64,000 nt of DNA from Phycicoccus sp. Root101 (lineage in GTDB: Bacteria > Actinomycetota > Actinomycetes > Actinomycetales > Dermatophilaceae), in contig NZ_LMCM01000006.1 of assembly GCF_001426245.1 (NCBI RefSeq), positions 408,865 to 472,864 on the forward strand, in the 5' to 3' direction. Position 1 is the first letter of the stretch. Each line of letters begins with the position of its first letter. The translations under genes were made by a program, and so were the position numbers. The notes under the pieces are model-generated. The model was given only the letters and a program-made list of their open reading frames with translations, was not told the origin of the DNA and made no database searches. Of the stretch, positions 1-9,090 are shown piece after piece.

Positions 1-31
1 GGTGCTCCTGGAGGTCGAGGGTTACTGATAC

Positions 32-68
32 CGACGGTAGCAGGTACGGCTGGTACCTGCTACCGTCG
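32..68. promoter_or_regulatory. Palindromic operator/promoter of the TetR gene
   Basis: A perfect 16-bp inverted repeat (arms 32-47 and 53-68) with a 5-nt spacer stands immediately before the TetR start. The right arm contains TACCGT (61-66), placed 7 nt before the GTG, as expected for the -10 box of a leaderless mRNA. By symmetry the left arm carries the same box on the minus strand (34-39). On the minus strand an AGGAG at 5-9 suggests a divergent gene starting just outside the window. Binding of the adjacent TetR protein here is inferred from family habit. Confidence 0.75.
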
Positions 69-73
69 ACAGC

Positions 74-724
74 GTGAGCACCACCACCGACGGTCGCAGC
101 ACCCGCTGGGACGAGCACCGCGCCAGCCGGCGCCGTGAGCTCGTCGAGGCCACCCTGCGCGCCATCCGGGAGCACGGTGCCGGGGTCGGCATGGACGACA
201 TCGCGGCGGCAGCCGGCACGTCCAAGACGGTCTTCTACCGCCACTTCACCGACCGCTCCGGCCTGTATGCCGCCGTGTCGGAGAGCGTGGATGCGCGGAT
301 CCTGCGCGACCTCGGGTCCGCCATGGGGGGCGGGTCGCCCGACCTCGCCCGCGCCGGGGGGTCACCCCGGGCGATCATCGCCGCGGCGATCGACTCCTAC
401 CTCGCCCTCGTCGAGCGCGATCCGGAGGTCTACCGCTTCGTCGTCAACGCCCCCCTGCTCGACGCCCCGTCCGGTGGCGACCCCGCCCTGGCCGTGACGA
501 GCCACATCGCCGACCAGATGTCCGCGCTGATCGGCGCAGCCCTCGCCTCGGTCGGCCGCGACACCTCGCCCGCCGCGGTGTGGGGGGCCGGCGTCGTGGG
601 CATGGTCCGGGCGGCTGCCGACCAGTGGCTGGCGGACCCCTCGCTGACCCGCGCCGACCTCACCGCACACCTCACCGACCTGGCCTGGGGCGGACTGTCC
701 GCCGCCTGGTCCGACCCGTCCTGA
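74..724 (+). CDS. TetR family transcriptional regulator
   Basis: This is a 216-residue TetR-type repressor. The N-terminal helix-turn-helix spans about residues 20-66, with the typical run DDIAAAAGTSKTVFYRHF at 41-58. The remaining two thirds are the helical ligand-binding domain, which diverges between members, so the ligand cannot be read. The GTG start follows a TACCGT box by 7 nt and there is no Shine-Dalgarno site, so the mRNA is probably leaderless. The gene lies 17 nt before an acyl-CoA oxidase-type gene and next to a large palindrome. Autoregulation and control of fatty acid oxidation by an acyl-CoA-like ligand are inferences from this context. Confidence 0.9.
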   Translation: MSTTTDGRSTRWDEHRASRRRELVEATLRAIREHGAGVGMDDIAAAAGTSKTVFYRHFTDRSGLYAAVSESVDARILRDLGSAMGGGSPDLARAGGSPRAIIAAAIDSYLALVERDPEVYRFVVNAPLLDAPSGGDPALAVTSHIADQMSALIGAALASVGRDTSPAAVWGAGVVGMVRAAADQWLADPSLTRADLTAHLTDLAWGGLSAAWSDPS

Positions 725-741
725 TCGTCCAAGGAGCCACC

Positions 742-2658
742 ATGACCGACCTTGCCACCGAGCTGCGCCGCGCCCTCGACGGGCGGTGGGCCCACATCAA
801 GGACGAGGCCCGCACCGACCTGTCCCCCAGCGACTTCGCCGCCCCCGAGGCGGAGCTGACCATGGAGGAGTACCGCGCGCGGGTCGCCGACCAGGTCCAG
901 AAGATCGCCGCGACCGGTCACCCCGCGCGCGGCTTCCCCAAGGAGGCCGGCGGCAACGGCGACCTCGGCGGGTCGGTGACGGCGTTCGAGATGCTCGGCC
1001 ACGCCGACCTGTCGGTCATGGTCAAGGCCGGCGTGCACTGGGGCCTCTTCGGTGGCGCGGTGGCCAACCTCGGCACCGCCGGGCACCACGCGGCATACCT
1101 GCCTCGCATCATCGACGCCACGCTCCCGGGCTGCTTCGCGATGACGGAGACCGGGCACGGCTCCGACGTGCAGTCGCTCGGCACCACGGCGACGTACGAC
1201 CCCGCGACCGACGAGCTCGTCGTCAACACGCCGGACCTGCGCAGCCGCAAGGACTACATCGGTGGCGCCGCCCGCGACGGCAGGCTCGCCGCGGTCTTCG
1301 CCCAGCTCATCACCGACGGTGAGAGCCACGGCGTGCACTGCGTCCTCGTGCCCATCCGCGACGAGGACGGCACGCCCCTGCCCGGCGTCACCATCGGCGA
1401 CTGCGGGGCCAAGGCAGGCCTGGCGGGCGTGGACAACGGCCGGCTGTCCTTCGACCACGTCCGGGTGCCGCGCACCAACCTGCTCAACCGGTACGGCGAC
1501 ATCGACGACCAGGGGCGGTACACCTCCCCCATCGAGAACTCGACCCGCCGTTTCTTCACCATGCTCGGCACCCTCGTCCGCGGCCGGGTCAGCGTCGCCG
1601 GTGCCGCGGGCTCGGCCACGCGGACCGCGCTCACCCTCGCCGTGACGTATGCCGGTCACCGCCGCCAGTTCACCCCGCCCGGTGCCGAGGACGAGGTCGT
1701 CCTGCTCGACTACCGGGCCCACCAGCGCAAGCTCCTCCCGGCCCTCGCGAAGTCCTACGCCCTCCAGCTCGCCCAGAACGAGCTCGTCTCGCTGATGCAC
1801 GACGTCCAGAGCGCTCCCGACGAGGTCGACGAGCACGGCCAGCGCGAGCTCGAGGCCCGTGCCGCCGGCATCAAGGCGGTCTCCACGGCCCACGCCACCA
1901 CGACCATCCAGATGTGCCGGGAGGCCTGCGGTGGCGCGGGGTACCTCGCCGTCAACCGGCTGCCCGCGCTCAAGGCCGACACCGACGTGTTCACGACCTT
2001 CGAGGGCGACAACACGGTGCTGCTCCAGCTCGTCGCCAAGGGCCTGCTGACCGACTACCGCGACAGCTTCGGCAACCTCGACACCCTCGGGATGGTGCGC
2101 TTCGGGGCCCGCCAGTTCGCCGGGGCCGTCATCGAGCGAACGGCTGCCCGCGGGTTGGTCGAGCGCCTGGTCGCCGCGGCGCCGGGACGCGACAGCGAGA
2201 AGGGGCCCACCGACCGCGGTTGGCAGCTGGCGCTGTTCGAGGACCGCGAGCGGCACCTGCTCGAGACCCTCGCCCTGCGGCTGCGCAAGGCGGGCAAGCC
2301 GGGCGCCGACCTCTTCGAGGTCTTCAACCTCGCCCAGGACCACGTCGTCGAGGCGGCCCGCGCCCACGTCGACCGCACCATCCTCGAGGCCTTCGTCGCC
2401 GGCATCGACGCCTGCGAGGACCGCACGGCGGCGGCGATGCTCTCCACCGTGTGCGACCTCTACGCGCTGAGCCAGATCGAGGCCGACAAGGGCTGGTACC
2501 TCGAGCACGGCCGGATCACCCCGGCCCGGAGCAAGCAGGTCACCGCCGCGGTCAACGACCTCTGCGCGACCCTGCGACCGCACGCCCAGGAGCTGGTCGA
2601 CGCGTTCGGCATCCCGAAGGAGTGGCTGGGGACCGAGCTGCTCGCTCCGCTGGACTAG
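742..2658 (+). CDS. Acyl-CoA oxidase/dehydrogenase family flavoprotein
   Basis: This 638-residue protein should oxidise acyl-CoA to 2-enoyl-CoA with FAD, the first step of beta-oxidation. Length and architecture fit acyl-CoA oxidases (N-terminal helical, beta-barrel and two C-terminal ACOX domains) rather than the ~390-residue dehydrogenases. The conserved flavin-side motif CFAMTETGHGSDV lies at 131-143, and REACGGAGY followed by TFEGDNTVLLQ near residue 420 contains the catalytic Glu region. An AAGGAG (731-736) sits 5 nt before the ATG. It is cotranscribed with the TetR gene. Whether electrons go to oxygen or to an electron-transfer flavoprotein cannot be told. Its TAG stop shares the CTAG tetramer with the convergent VOC gene. 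Confidence 0.88.
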   Translation: MTDLATELRRALDGRWAHIKDEARTDLSPSDFAAPEAELTMEEYRARVADQVQKIAATGHPARGFPKEAGGNGDLGGSVTAFEMLGHADLSVMVKAGVHWGLFGGAVANLGTAGHHAAYLPRIIDATLPGCFAMTETGHGSDVQSLGTTATYDPATDELVVNTPDLRSRKDYIGGAARDGRLAAVFAQLITDGESHGVHCVLVPIRDEDGTPLPGVTIGDCGAKAGLAGVDNGRLSFDHVRVPRTNLLNRYGDIDDQGRYTSPIENSTRRFFTMLGTLVRGRVSVAGAAGSATRTALTLAVTYAGHRRQFTPPGAEDEVVLLDYRAHQRKLLPALAKSYALQLAQNELVSLMHDVQSAPDEVDEHGQRELEARAAGIKAVSTAHATTTIQMCREACGGAGYLAVNRLPALKADTDVFTTFEGDNTVLLQLVAKGLLTDYRDSFGNLDTLGMVRFGARQFAGAVIERTAARGLVERLVAAAPGRDSEKGPTDRGWQLALFEDRERHLLETLALRLRKAGKPGADLFEVFNLAQDHVVEAARAHVDRTILEAFVAGIDACEDRTAAAMLSTVCDLYALSQIEADKGWYLEHGRITPARSKQVTAAVNDLCATLRPHAQELVDAFGIPKEWLGTELLAPLD

Positions 2659-3076
2659 GGGGCGCGCAGCAGCGTGCGGCCGTCGTCGGTGACGGTCCAG
2701 AACGGGTTGTGGGCGACCTCCCAGGGGTGGCCCTCGGGGTCGACGAAGATGCCGGAGTACCCGCCCCACACCGTGTCGGCGCCGCCGCGGCCGATGGTGG
2801 CCCCGGCTGCGCGGGCCTCCTCGAGGACGGAGTCGACCTCTGCAGGGCTGGCGACGTTGAGCGCCAGCGTCACCCCGCCCCAGCCGCCGTCATCGGTGAC
2901 CACCGAGTCCTCGGCCAGGGCGGTCCGGTCCCAGAGCGCGAGGACGATGCCACCGCACTGGAAGAACGCCACCTCGTCCTCGTCGTTGCCCCGGCGCCAG
3001 CCGAGCGCGGTGTAGAACGCCTCGGCGCGGGCGAGGTCGCCCACGCCGAGGGTGACCAGCGAGATCCGCTGGTCCA

Positions 3077-3077
<1 letters not shown>
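2655..3077 (-). CDS. VOC family protein (glyoxalase/bleomycin-resistance fold)
   Basis: This 140-residue protein has the vicinal oxygen chelate fold: an N-terminal RISLVTLGVGDLARAEAFY unit and a C-terminal module ending in FVDPEGHPWEVAHNP. The chosen ATG overlaps the tmsB stop as TGATG, so translation is probably coupled; an upstream in-frame start at 3092 would lie inside tmsB. The substrate is unknown and the family includes many enzymes and binding proteins. It is the last gene of the leftward tms run. It is not the TmsC protein of some tms operons as far as I can judge, so a role in lipid methylation is only contextual. Confidence 0.85.
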
Positions 3078-4386
<1,309 letters not shown>

Positions 4387-4390
<4 letters not shown>

Positions 4391-5805
4391 GTGCGTCGCA
4401 CCGCCTTGGAGTAGAGATCGAGCAGTCGGGAACGGGGGTCGTACCTGGCCTTGAGCGCCGCGTACGTCGCGCCGCCGTAGTGCTGCCAGAACTCACCCTC
4501 GTCGTAGTAGGAGTCGGAGTAGAGGGACTTGTGGCCGTCGAGCTCGGTGACCTTCGCCTCGATGAGGCGGTTGGTCGCGCCGGGGTCGTCGGGGTCGCGG
4601 GGGACGCTGGACCAGAAGCCGACGTTGACGTACGTCTCCCCGGGCCGCAGGGGGTAGAGGGGCCAGCTGCCGGAGCTGCGCACGGGGCAGAGCCAGATCG
4701 GCTCGATCGGCACCTCGCGCAGGAACCACTCGACGAACTCGGCCGTGCGCCCGAGCGGCACCTCGATGTCCTGCACGACGCGTTCGCGCGGTGGCCGGCC
4801 CTTGCGGGCCTCGAGCCGGTCGGCCACGTCGAACCGGTGGTCGAGCGCGATGAGCTTCCAGTAGGACGCGCTGTTGCGGAACCGCTTCGGCCACAGCCGA
4901 CGGATGCCCGGCCGCTGCACCCCGAACGCCCTGCTGCACCAGAACCAGTCGGTGTCCCAGCGCCACAGGTAGTCGTGGGTGGTGAGCAGGTCGGTGCGCG
5001 GGCGAGCACCGTCGTGCTGGATCGACCGGTAGTAGACGTCCATGCCGGTGTAGTCGCTGGGCGCCCCCGTGAGGGGTGAGCGCCGCCCCAGCGTGAGGTA
5101 GGCCTCGGTGGCGGAGAACACCACGCCGTCGAGGTAGTCGACCCGCTCCCCCTCGTGCTCCCCGGTGTCGACGACGGCACCCATCGCCGTGACGAGCGAC
5201 TCGAGGTCGTGGAACCGCAGGTGCCGCAGCGCCACCGCCGCATCGACCTCCTCCAGGGAGATGCGCAGCCGGGTGGCGTAGCCGAGCGTCCCGTAGGAGT
5301 TGGGGAAGCCGTGGAACAGGTCCGCGTGCTCCCCCTCGGGGCGGGCGGTCACGATCTCGCCGCTGCCCGTGAGGATGTCCATCTCGAGCACGGACTCGTG
5401 CGGCAGCCCGCTGCGGAACGACGTCGACTCGATGCCCAGTCCCGTGACCGCTCCGCCGAGGGTGATCGTCTTCAGCTGCGGGACGACGAGTGGTGCCAGC
5501 CCGTGCGCGAGCGTGGCGTCCACGAGGTCGGCGTACGTGCACATGCCCTGGACGTCGGCCGTGCGGGCCACCGGGTCGACCGACAGCACGCCACCGAGCC
5601 CGGAGACGTCCAGGCCGGGGGCGTCGGTCCTGGCCCGGGCCCGGAACAGGTTGGACGTCTTCTTCGCGAGCCGCACCGTGGCATCGGCCGGTATGGCGCG
5701 GTAGCTCGCCGCCAGCCGTGCGACGGCGGCCTCGTGCGCGGCCGCAGGCACCATCGGAAGCGGTGCCGACCGCCCCTGCCCCGTTGTCGTCGTCAAGCTG
5801 ACCAC
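4387..5805 (-). CDS. tmsA: FAD-binding reductase for 10-methyl fatty acid synthesis
   Basis: This 472-residue FAD-binding oxidoreductase has a PCMH-type FAD domain (about 40-200; SNLFRAR and LKTITLGGAVTGLGIES). Characterised TmsA/BfaA proteins reduce the 10-methylene intermediate made by TmsB to the 10-methyl chain, using NADPH. The gene overlaps tmsB by 4 nt, so the two are translationally coupled. The GTG start at 5805 has no clear Shine-Dalgarno site but a TAAGGT box 6 nt upstream (5812-5817 on the minus strand), so the pair may have its own leaderless promoter as well as read-through from MOSC. The product, tuberculostearate-like lipid, is a typical actinobacterial membrane component. Confidence 0.88.
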
Positions 5806-5837
5806 TGCTCGACCTTATGCCGCGCGTGCAACAGTCG

Positions 5838-6191
5838 TCACGCGGGTTCTTGATCCGTGGTCACGGGGTCCCCCACCCGCACCGTGCCGCGGCGGCTCAC
5901 CGCGGCATACACCCCGGGGCAGCCGCCGGCGGGGCCGGTGACGTCGAGCACGACCTCCCCCACGCGCAGCACCGAGCCCACGGTCGCGGCGAGGTCGGCC
6001 GAGGCCAGCGTGACGACCACGTTGGCCCGGGTATCGTCGCGGACGTCCTCGGCGGCGATGACCTGCACGGGTGCCTTCTTGCGGCGGTCGCCCTCCAGAC
6101 CCGCGTCGTCGACGACGACGGCCTCGAGTGTGAGGCCGGGCTCGCCCTTGACGGGGTACGTGTGCAGGCTCTGGACCGTCGGCGTCGCCAT
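5838..6191 (-). CDS. Short MOSC domain protein
   Basis: This 117-residue protein consists of little more than a MOSC (molybdenum cofactor sulfurase C-terminal) domain. It has the opening HTYPVKG, the central GLEGDRRKKAPVQVI and the Cys-containing GGCPGVYAAV near the end. MOSC proteins handle sulfur or molybdenum cofactor in sulfuration and N-hydroxylated compound reduction, but the small stand-alone forms have no firm function. The ATG overlaps the upstream stop as TGATG. The position 32 nt upstream of tmsA could be read-through only; no link to lipid methylation is shown. Confidence 0.85.
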   Translation of the reverse strand: MATPTVQSLHTYPVKGEPGLTLEAVVVDDAGLEGDRRKKAPVQVIAAEDVRDDTRANVVVTLASADLAATVGSVLRVGEVVLDVTGPAGGCPGVYAAVSRRGTVRVGDPVTTDQEPA

Positions 6192-6451
6192 CAGACCCCC
6201 TCGGGTGCCGACGCCAGGGCGGTGTCGATGGCATCGCGGAGCCGGGTGGCCGACGCACGGGTCAGCTCGACCGCGACCCGCTGCCCCGGTCCTCTCGAAG
6301 GGTCGGCCAGGTCGATGTTGAGGGTGTGCTCGGCCATGGCGTGGACGGGGTGGTCGTAGTAGACGGTCGCGTCGCTGACGTGGAACCACTGGCCCCCCGG
6401 GCCCTTGGCGCTGCCGTCGACGGACTCGGTCACGGTGGCGTACGTGCACAC
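6191..6451 (-). CDS. Conserved small protein, DUF6295-like
   Basis: This 86-residue protein begins MCTYATVTESVDGSAKG and continues with WFHVSDATVYYDHPVHA, a pattern I recall from a conserved actinobacterial family of unknown function (DUF6295). There is no signal peptide or membrane segment. A Cys at position 2 and several His residues might bind a metal, but this is speculation. The GTG start is one nucleotide after the dienelactone hydrolase stop and its own stop overlaps the MOSC start, so the three genes form one operon. The recollection of the family name was not checked. Confidence 0.75.
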   Translation of the reverse strand: MCTYATVTESVDGSAKGPGGQWFHVSDATVYYDHPVHAMAEHTLNIDLADPSRGPGQRVAVELTRASATRLRDAIDTALASAPEGV

Positions 6452-6452
6452 G

Positions 6453-7205
6453 TCAGGCCCCTTGCGTGGAGAGGTGGGTGGCGAAGAACGTGGCGATGCG
6501 TTCCCAGCCGTCGTTGGCGGCCTCGGGCCGGTAGGACGGTCGGTCCACCGCGAAGAACGCGTGCGGCGCGCCCTCGTAGGAGTGGAACTCGTGCGGCTTC
6601 CCCAGCTCGGTCAGGCGCGTGTCGAGCTCGGCGACGTGCTCGGGGCTGGGGGTCTTGTCGTCCGCTCCGAAGAGGCCGAGCAGCGGCGCGCGCAGTCCGG
6701 GGAGCTGGTCCACGAGGTTGGTCACCTTGAGCGGGAACCCCTCCGGCGGCGTGCCCGTGACGAACGCCCCGTAGCAGTCCACCGCCGCGTCGACGTCGAG
6801 GTGGCAGGCGGCCAGGACGCTCTGGCGGCCGCCGGAGCAGTACCCGATGACACCGACCTTCCCGTTGCTGCTCGGGAGTGACCGCAGGTGTGCCGCGGCA
6901 CCACCGACGTCGCCGACGAGCCGCGCATCCGGGACCCCGCCGTTCGCCCGGGCGGTCGCGGCCGCGTCGGACGGGTCGGCGCCGGGAGCCTCGCGCCAGT
7001 AGAGGTTCGGGCAGATCGCGTCGTACCCCAGCTCGGCGAACCGGCGCACGATCTCCTTGGTGGCCCGGTCGTAGCCGGGCATGTGGTGGATCACCACGAC
7101 CCCGCCGCGGGGGGCGTCGCCGTCGGGCCGGGCGAGGTAGGCCTCGATCTCGTCGCCGTCGGCGCCGGCGATCCGGATGGTTGTGGTGTGCATCGAGTCG
7201 CTCAC
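6453..7205 (-). CDS. Dienelactone hydrolase family protein
   Basis: This 250-residue alpha/beta hydrolase has the dienelactone hydrolase signature. The nucleophile elbow is GYCSGG (Cys in place of Ser, as in true dienelactone hydrolases), the acid lies in LFGADD and the His in APHAFF. Known members open dienelactones in chlorocatechol breakdown, but many paralogues act on other esters. The GTG at 7205 has a TAGCAT box 7 nt upstream (leaderless type); an ATG 12 nt further in (7193) is the alternative, with GGAGG 12 nt before it. It heads the leftward run that continues through DUF6295-like and MOSC to tmsAB. Confidence 0.88.
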   Translation of the reverse strand: MSDSMHTTTIRIAGADGDEIEAYLARPDGDAPRGGVVVIHHMPGYDRATKEIVRRFAELGYDAICPNLYWREAPGADPSDAAATARANGGVPDARLVGDVGGAAAHLRSLPSSNGKVGVIGYCSGGRQSVLAACHLDVDAAVDCYGAFVTGTPPEGFPLKVTNLVDQLPGLRAPLLGLFGADDKTPSPEHVAELDTRLTELGKPHEFHSYEGAPHAFFAVDRPSYRPEAANDGWERIATFFATHLSTQGA

Positions 7206-7283
7206 CCTCCGGATGCTATTCCTCGGTTGCTCGCCGCCGCGCCCCTCCCCTCGTCCGGACCGCCTCCACCGGAGGACCCGCCG

Positions 7284-7454
7284 TCAGGGGTGGGCGGCCT
7301 GCTGCGCCACCGCCTGGCAGCTCGTCCCCGTGGTCGTGCCCTCGAAGACCTGGTCGAGGTCGATCCCCTGCTTGACGGCCACCGCCCCGAGGAGCTGGCA
7401 CATGGCCTGGACCTCGTCGAGGGTCGTGGTGCCGCTGCCGGTGTCCGCCCTCAT
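7284..7454 (-). CDS. Small hypothetical protein (56 aa)
   Basis: This 56-residue reading frame begins MRADTGSGTTTLDEV and ends QAVAQQAAHP. A GGGAGG lies 9 nt before the ATG, which supports translation; the longer in-frame extension reaches into the tRNA gene and is not credible. The protein is acidic in the middle (GIDLDQVFEG), has two Cys residues and no membrane segment. I recognise no family. It lies between tRNA-Val and the dienelactone hydrolase gene, in the same direction, and could be read from the tRNA promoter region only if the hairpin at 7529-7565 leaks. Confidence 0.5.
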   Translation of the reverse strand: MRADTGSGTTTLDEVQAMCQLLGAVAVKQGIDLDQVFEGTTTGTSCQAVAQQAAHP

Positions 7455-7528
7455 GTTCGCCCGCCTCCCGTATGACGCGACGAGACCCCGCGGGGATGCG
7501 GAACCTGCCGCGGAACCCACCCGCAACG

Positions 7529-7565
7529 CGTCGAAGCCCTCCCCGGAACGGGAAGGGCTTCGACG
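7529..7565. terminator. Hairpin downstream of tRNA-Val
   Basis: Arms 7529-7540 and 7554-7565 are perfect 12-bp complements with a 13-nt loop that can pair a little further. It lies 27 nt beyond the 3' end of the tRNA. There is no T tract, which is common for actinobacterial hairpin terminators. A terminator or tRNA 3' processing barrier is likely. Confidence 0.65.
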
Positions 7566-7591
7566 GACGGCGTGGGCGGCTGGTGCCGACC

Positions 7592-7668
7592 TGGTGGACG
7601 TGAAGGGACTCGAACCCATGGCCTCTCGCGTGTGAAGCGAACGCTCTAACCAACTGAGCTACACGTCC
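7592..7668 (-). tRNA. tRNA-Val (anticodon CAC)
   Basis: The minus strand folds into a complete 77-nt cloverleaf. The acceptor stem pairs GGACGTG (5' end at 7668) with CACGTCC, followed by the discriminator A and an encoded CCA (7594-7592). The anticodon loop is TTCACAC, giving CAC, which reads the valine codon GUG, abundant in this genome. The T arm holds GGGTTCGAGTCCC with one T-T mismatch in the outer stem. No other tRNA is seen nearby. Confidence 0.96.
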
Positions 7669-7753
7669 AGGTGCCCTTGCGGGCCTGCCGAAGAATAGCG
7701 GGAGCGGGTGCGATGGGCGAAATCCGGGGGTCTGTCGGGGCGTCGCCGACGGG

Positions 7754-8251
7754 TCAGAGGCCGGGCAGGGAGTTCAGCCAGTCCTCGATGACGTCCGGCA
7801 GGAACCCGGGCACGCCCGACAGGAGGAACAGCCCGTAGAACACGAGCGCCACCAGCGCTGCGGTCAGGAGCCCGACGAGGCCCTTGACCCAGAGCGGCTT
7901 GGGGCCGATCCAGTCGTTCCAGTCGGCGAGGCGCGCCTTGCCCCAGTCGAGCAGCCGCTGGGCCCACTCGAACTCCGACGCCAGGATGCCGATGCCGACG
8001 AAGACGATCAGCCAGCCGGGTCCCGGAGCGGGCACGGCGATGAGTCCGGCGATGGTGACGAGGGCGCCGACGATCCCCACGACCCACTTGTAGATGCGGT
8101 GGCTGTGGGGGTTCGAGCGGATCTTGCGCCGCCACTCCCAGTCCTTCTCCCGGTCGTTCTCCCGGTCTCGTGACCGGCGTCGTTCGTCGGAGGGCGACTG
8201 CTGCTGGTCCTGCCTGGCCTCGGGGGTGCGGCCCCGTGTCTGGTCGGTCAC
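7754..8251 (-). CDS. PGPGW (TIGR02611) family membrane protein
   Basis: This 165-residue protein has a very charged N-terminal 45 residues (Arg/Asp/Glu/Gln rich), then a membrane hairpin around 55-85 containing PAPGPGW, the signature of the PGPGW/TIGR02611 actinobacterial family, and another hydrophobic segment around 125-150. The function of the family is unknown. The GTG start overlaps the pabC stop by 4 nt (GTGA), so it is the third gene of the pabB-pabC operon. The genetic link to folate synthesis is positional only. Confidence 0.85.
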   Translation of the reverse strand: MTDQTRGRTPEARQDQQQSPSDERRRSRDRENDREKDWEWRRKIRSNPHSHRIYKWVVGIVGALVTIAGLIAVPAPGPGWLIVFVGIGILASEFEWAQRLLDWGKARLADWNDWIGPKPLWVKGLVGLLTAALVALVFYGLFLLSGVPGFLPDVIEDWLNSLPGL

Positions 8252-9090
8252 GGATCCATTCTCTCCTGACAGAGCCGGGCGAACACCTCGGCCGCGCGCC
8301 GGGTCACCGGGCCCACCTCGAGGGTGCGGTCGTCGACGGCGTGGATCGCCAGGACGTCCTTGGTGCTGCTCGTGATGAACACCTCGTCGGCGCTGTCGAG
8401 GACGTCCAGCGGCAAGGCCTCCTCGACGACCTCCATCCCGTCCTCACGGCACCACTCGATGGTGACCTCGCGGGTGATGCCGGCGAGGCAGCCGGAGTCC
8501 AGCGGCGGCGTGCGCAGCACCCCGTCGACGACGACGAAGATGTTGGACCCGGTGCACTCGCACAGCTCCCCACGGGTGTTCGCGAACACCGCCTCGATCG
8601 CCCCACACTTCTTGGCGTACGCGAGGGCGACGACGTTCTCGGCATACGAAGTCGTCTTGAGGCCGGCGACGGCGGAGCGCTCGTTGCGCGTCCACGGGGT
8701 GACGGCGACCGAGGCGCTCGCCGGCGGTCGCGGTTGGGCGCCGGCGGTGACGATGTACGTGAGTGGGCTGTCGTCCCGGTCGGACCCGAGTGGGCCGGCT
8801 CCTCCGGTGACGGAGTAGCGCAGCCGACCGAACTCGATCGGGTCGCCCGCGGACAGCACCGCATCGATGCCTTCGGCGAGGCGGTCGTGGTCGGCCGGCG
8901 GCAGGCCGAGCCCGGCCATCGTGCGGTCGAGCCGACGGGCGTGGCGGGTTGCCGCGAACACCTGCCCGTGGTCGACCTTCGCGGTCTCGAACGCCCCGTC
9001 CCCGACGGTCACCCCGTGGTCGAGCGCCGCGATGGACGGCTCGTCCACCCCTGTCAGCCGACCGTTGACCCAGACCCTCACGCTGCTCAT
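8248..9090 (-). CDS. pabC: Aminodeoxychorismate lyase (class IV aminotransferase)
   Basis: This 280-residue pyridoxal-phosphate enzyme has the fold of branched-chain and D-amino acid aminotransferases. The PLP lysine is expected at Lys145 in GLKTTSYAENV, and the phosphate-binding region is in SGCLAGITRE. PabC releases pyruvate from 4-amino-4-deoxychorismate to give p-aminobenzoate for folate. The ATG overlaps the pabB-like stop (ATGA), and this pairing is the main reason to prefer PabC over a branched-chain or D-amino acid aminotransferase, which cannot be separated by motif alone. Confidence 0.83.
   Translation of the reverse strand: MSSVRVWVNGRLTGVDEPSIAALDHGVTVGDGAFETAKVDHGQVFAATRHARRLDRTMAGLGLPPADHDRLAEGIDAVLSAGDPIEFGRLRYSVTGGAGPLGSDRDDSPLTYIVTAGAQPRPPASASVAVTPWTRNERSAVAGLKTTSYAENVVALAYAKKCGAIEAVFANTRGELCECTGSNIFVVVDGVLRTPPLDSGCLAGITREVTIEWCREDGMEVVEEALPLDVLDSADEVFITSSTKDVLAIHAVDDRTLEVGPVTRRAAEVFARLCQERMDP

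Noticed and set aside
430-2769. 779-residue open frame on the minus strand
   Set aside because: It is antisense to the TetR and acyl-CoA oxidase genes, of low complexity (Gly/Val/Glu/Arg rich) and without family motifs; long antisense frames are common at this GC content.
7284-7454. Antitoxin or toxin beside tRNA
   Set aside because: There is no partner gene, and the sequence has no known toxin-antitoxin motif.
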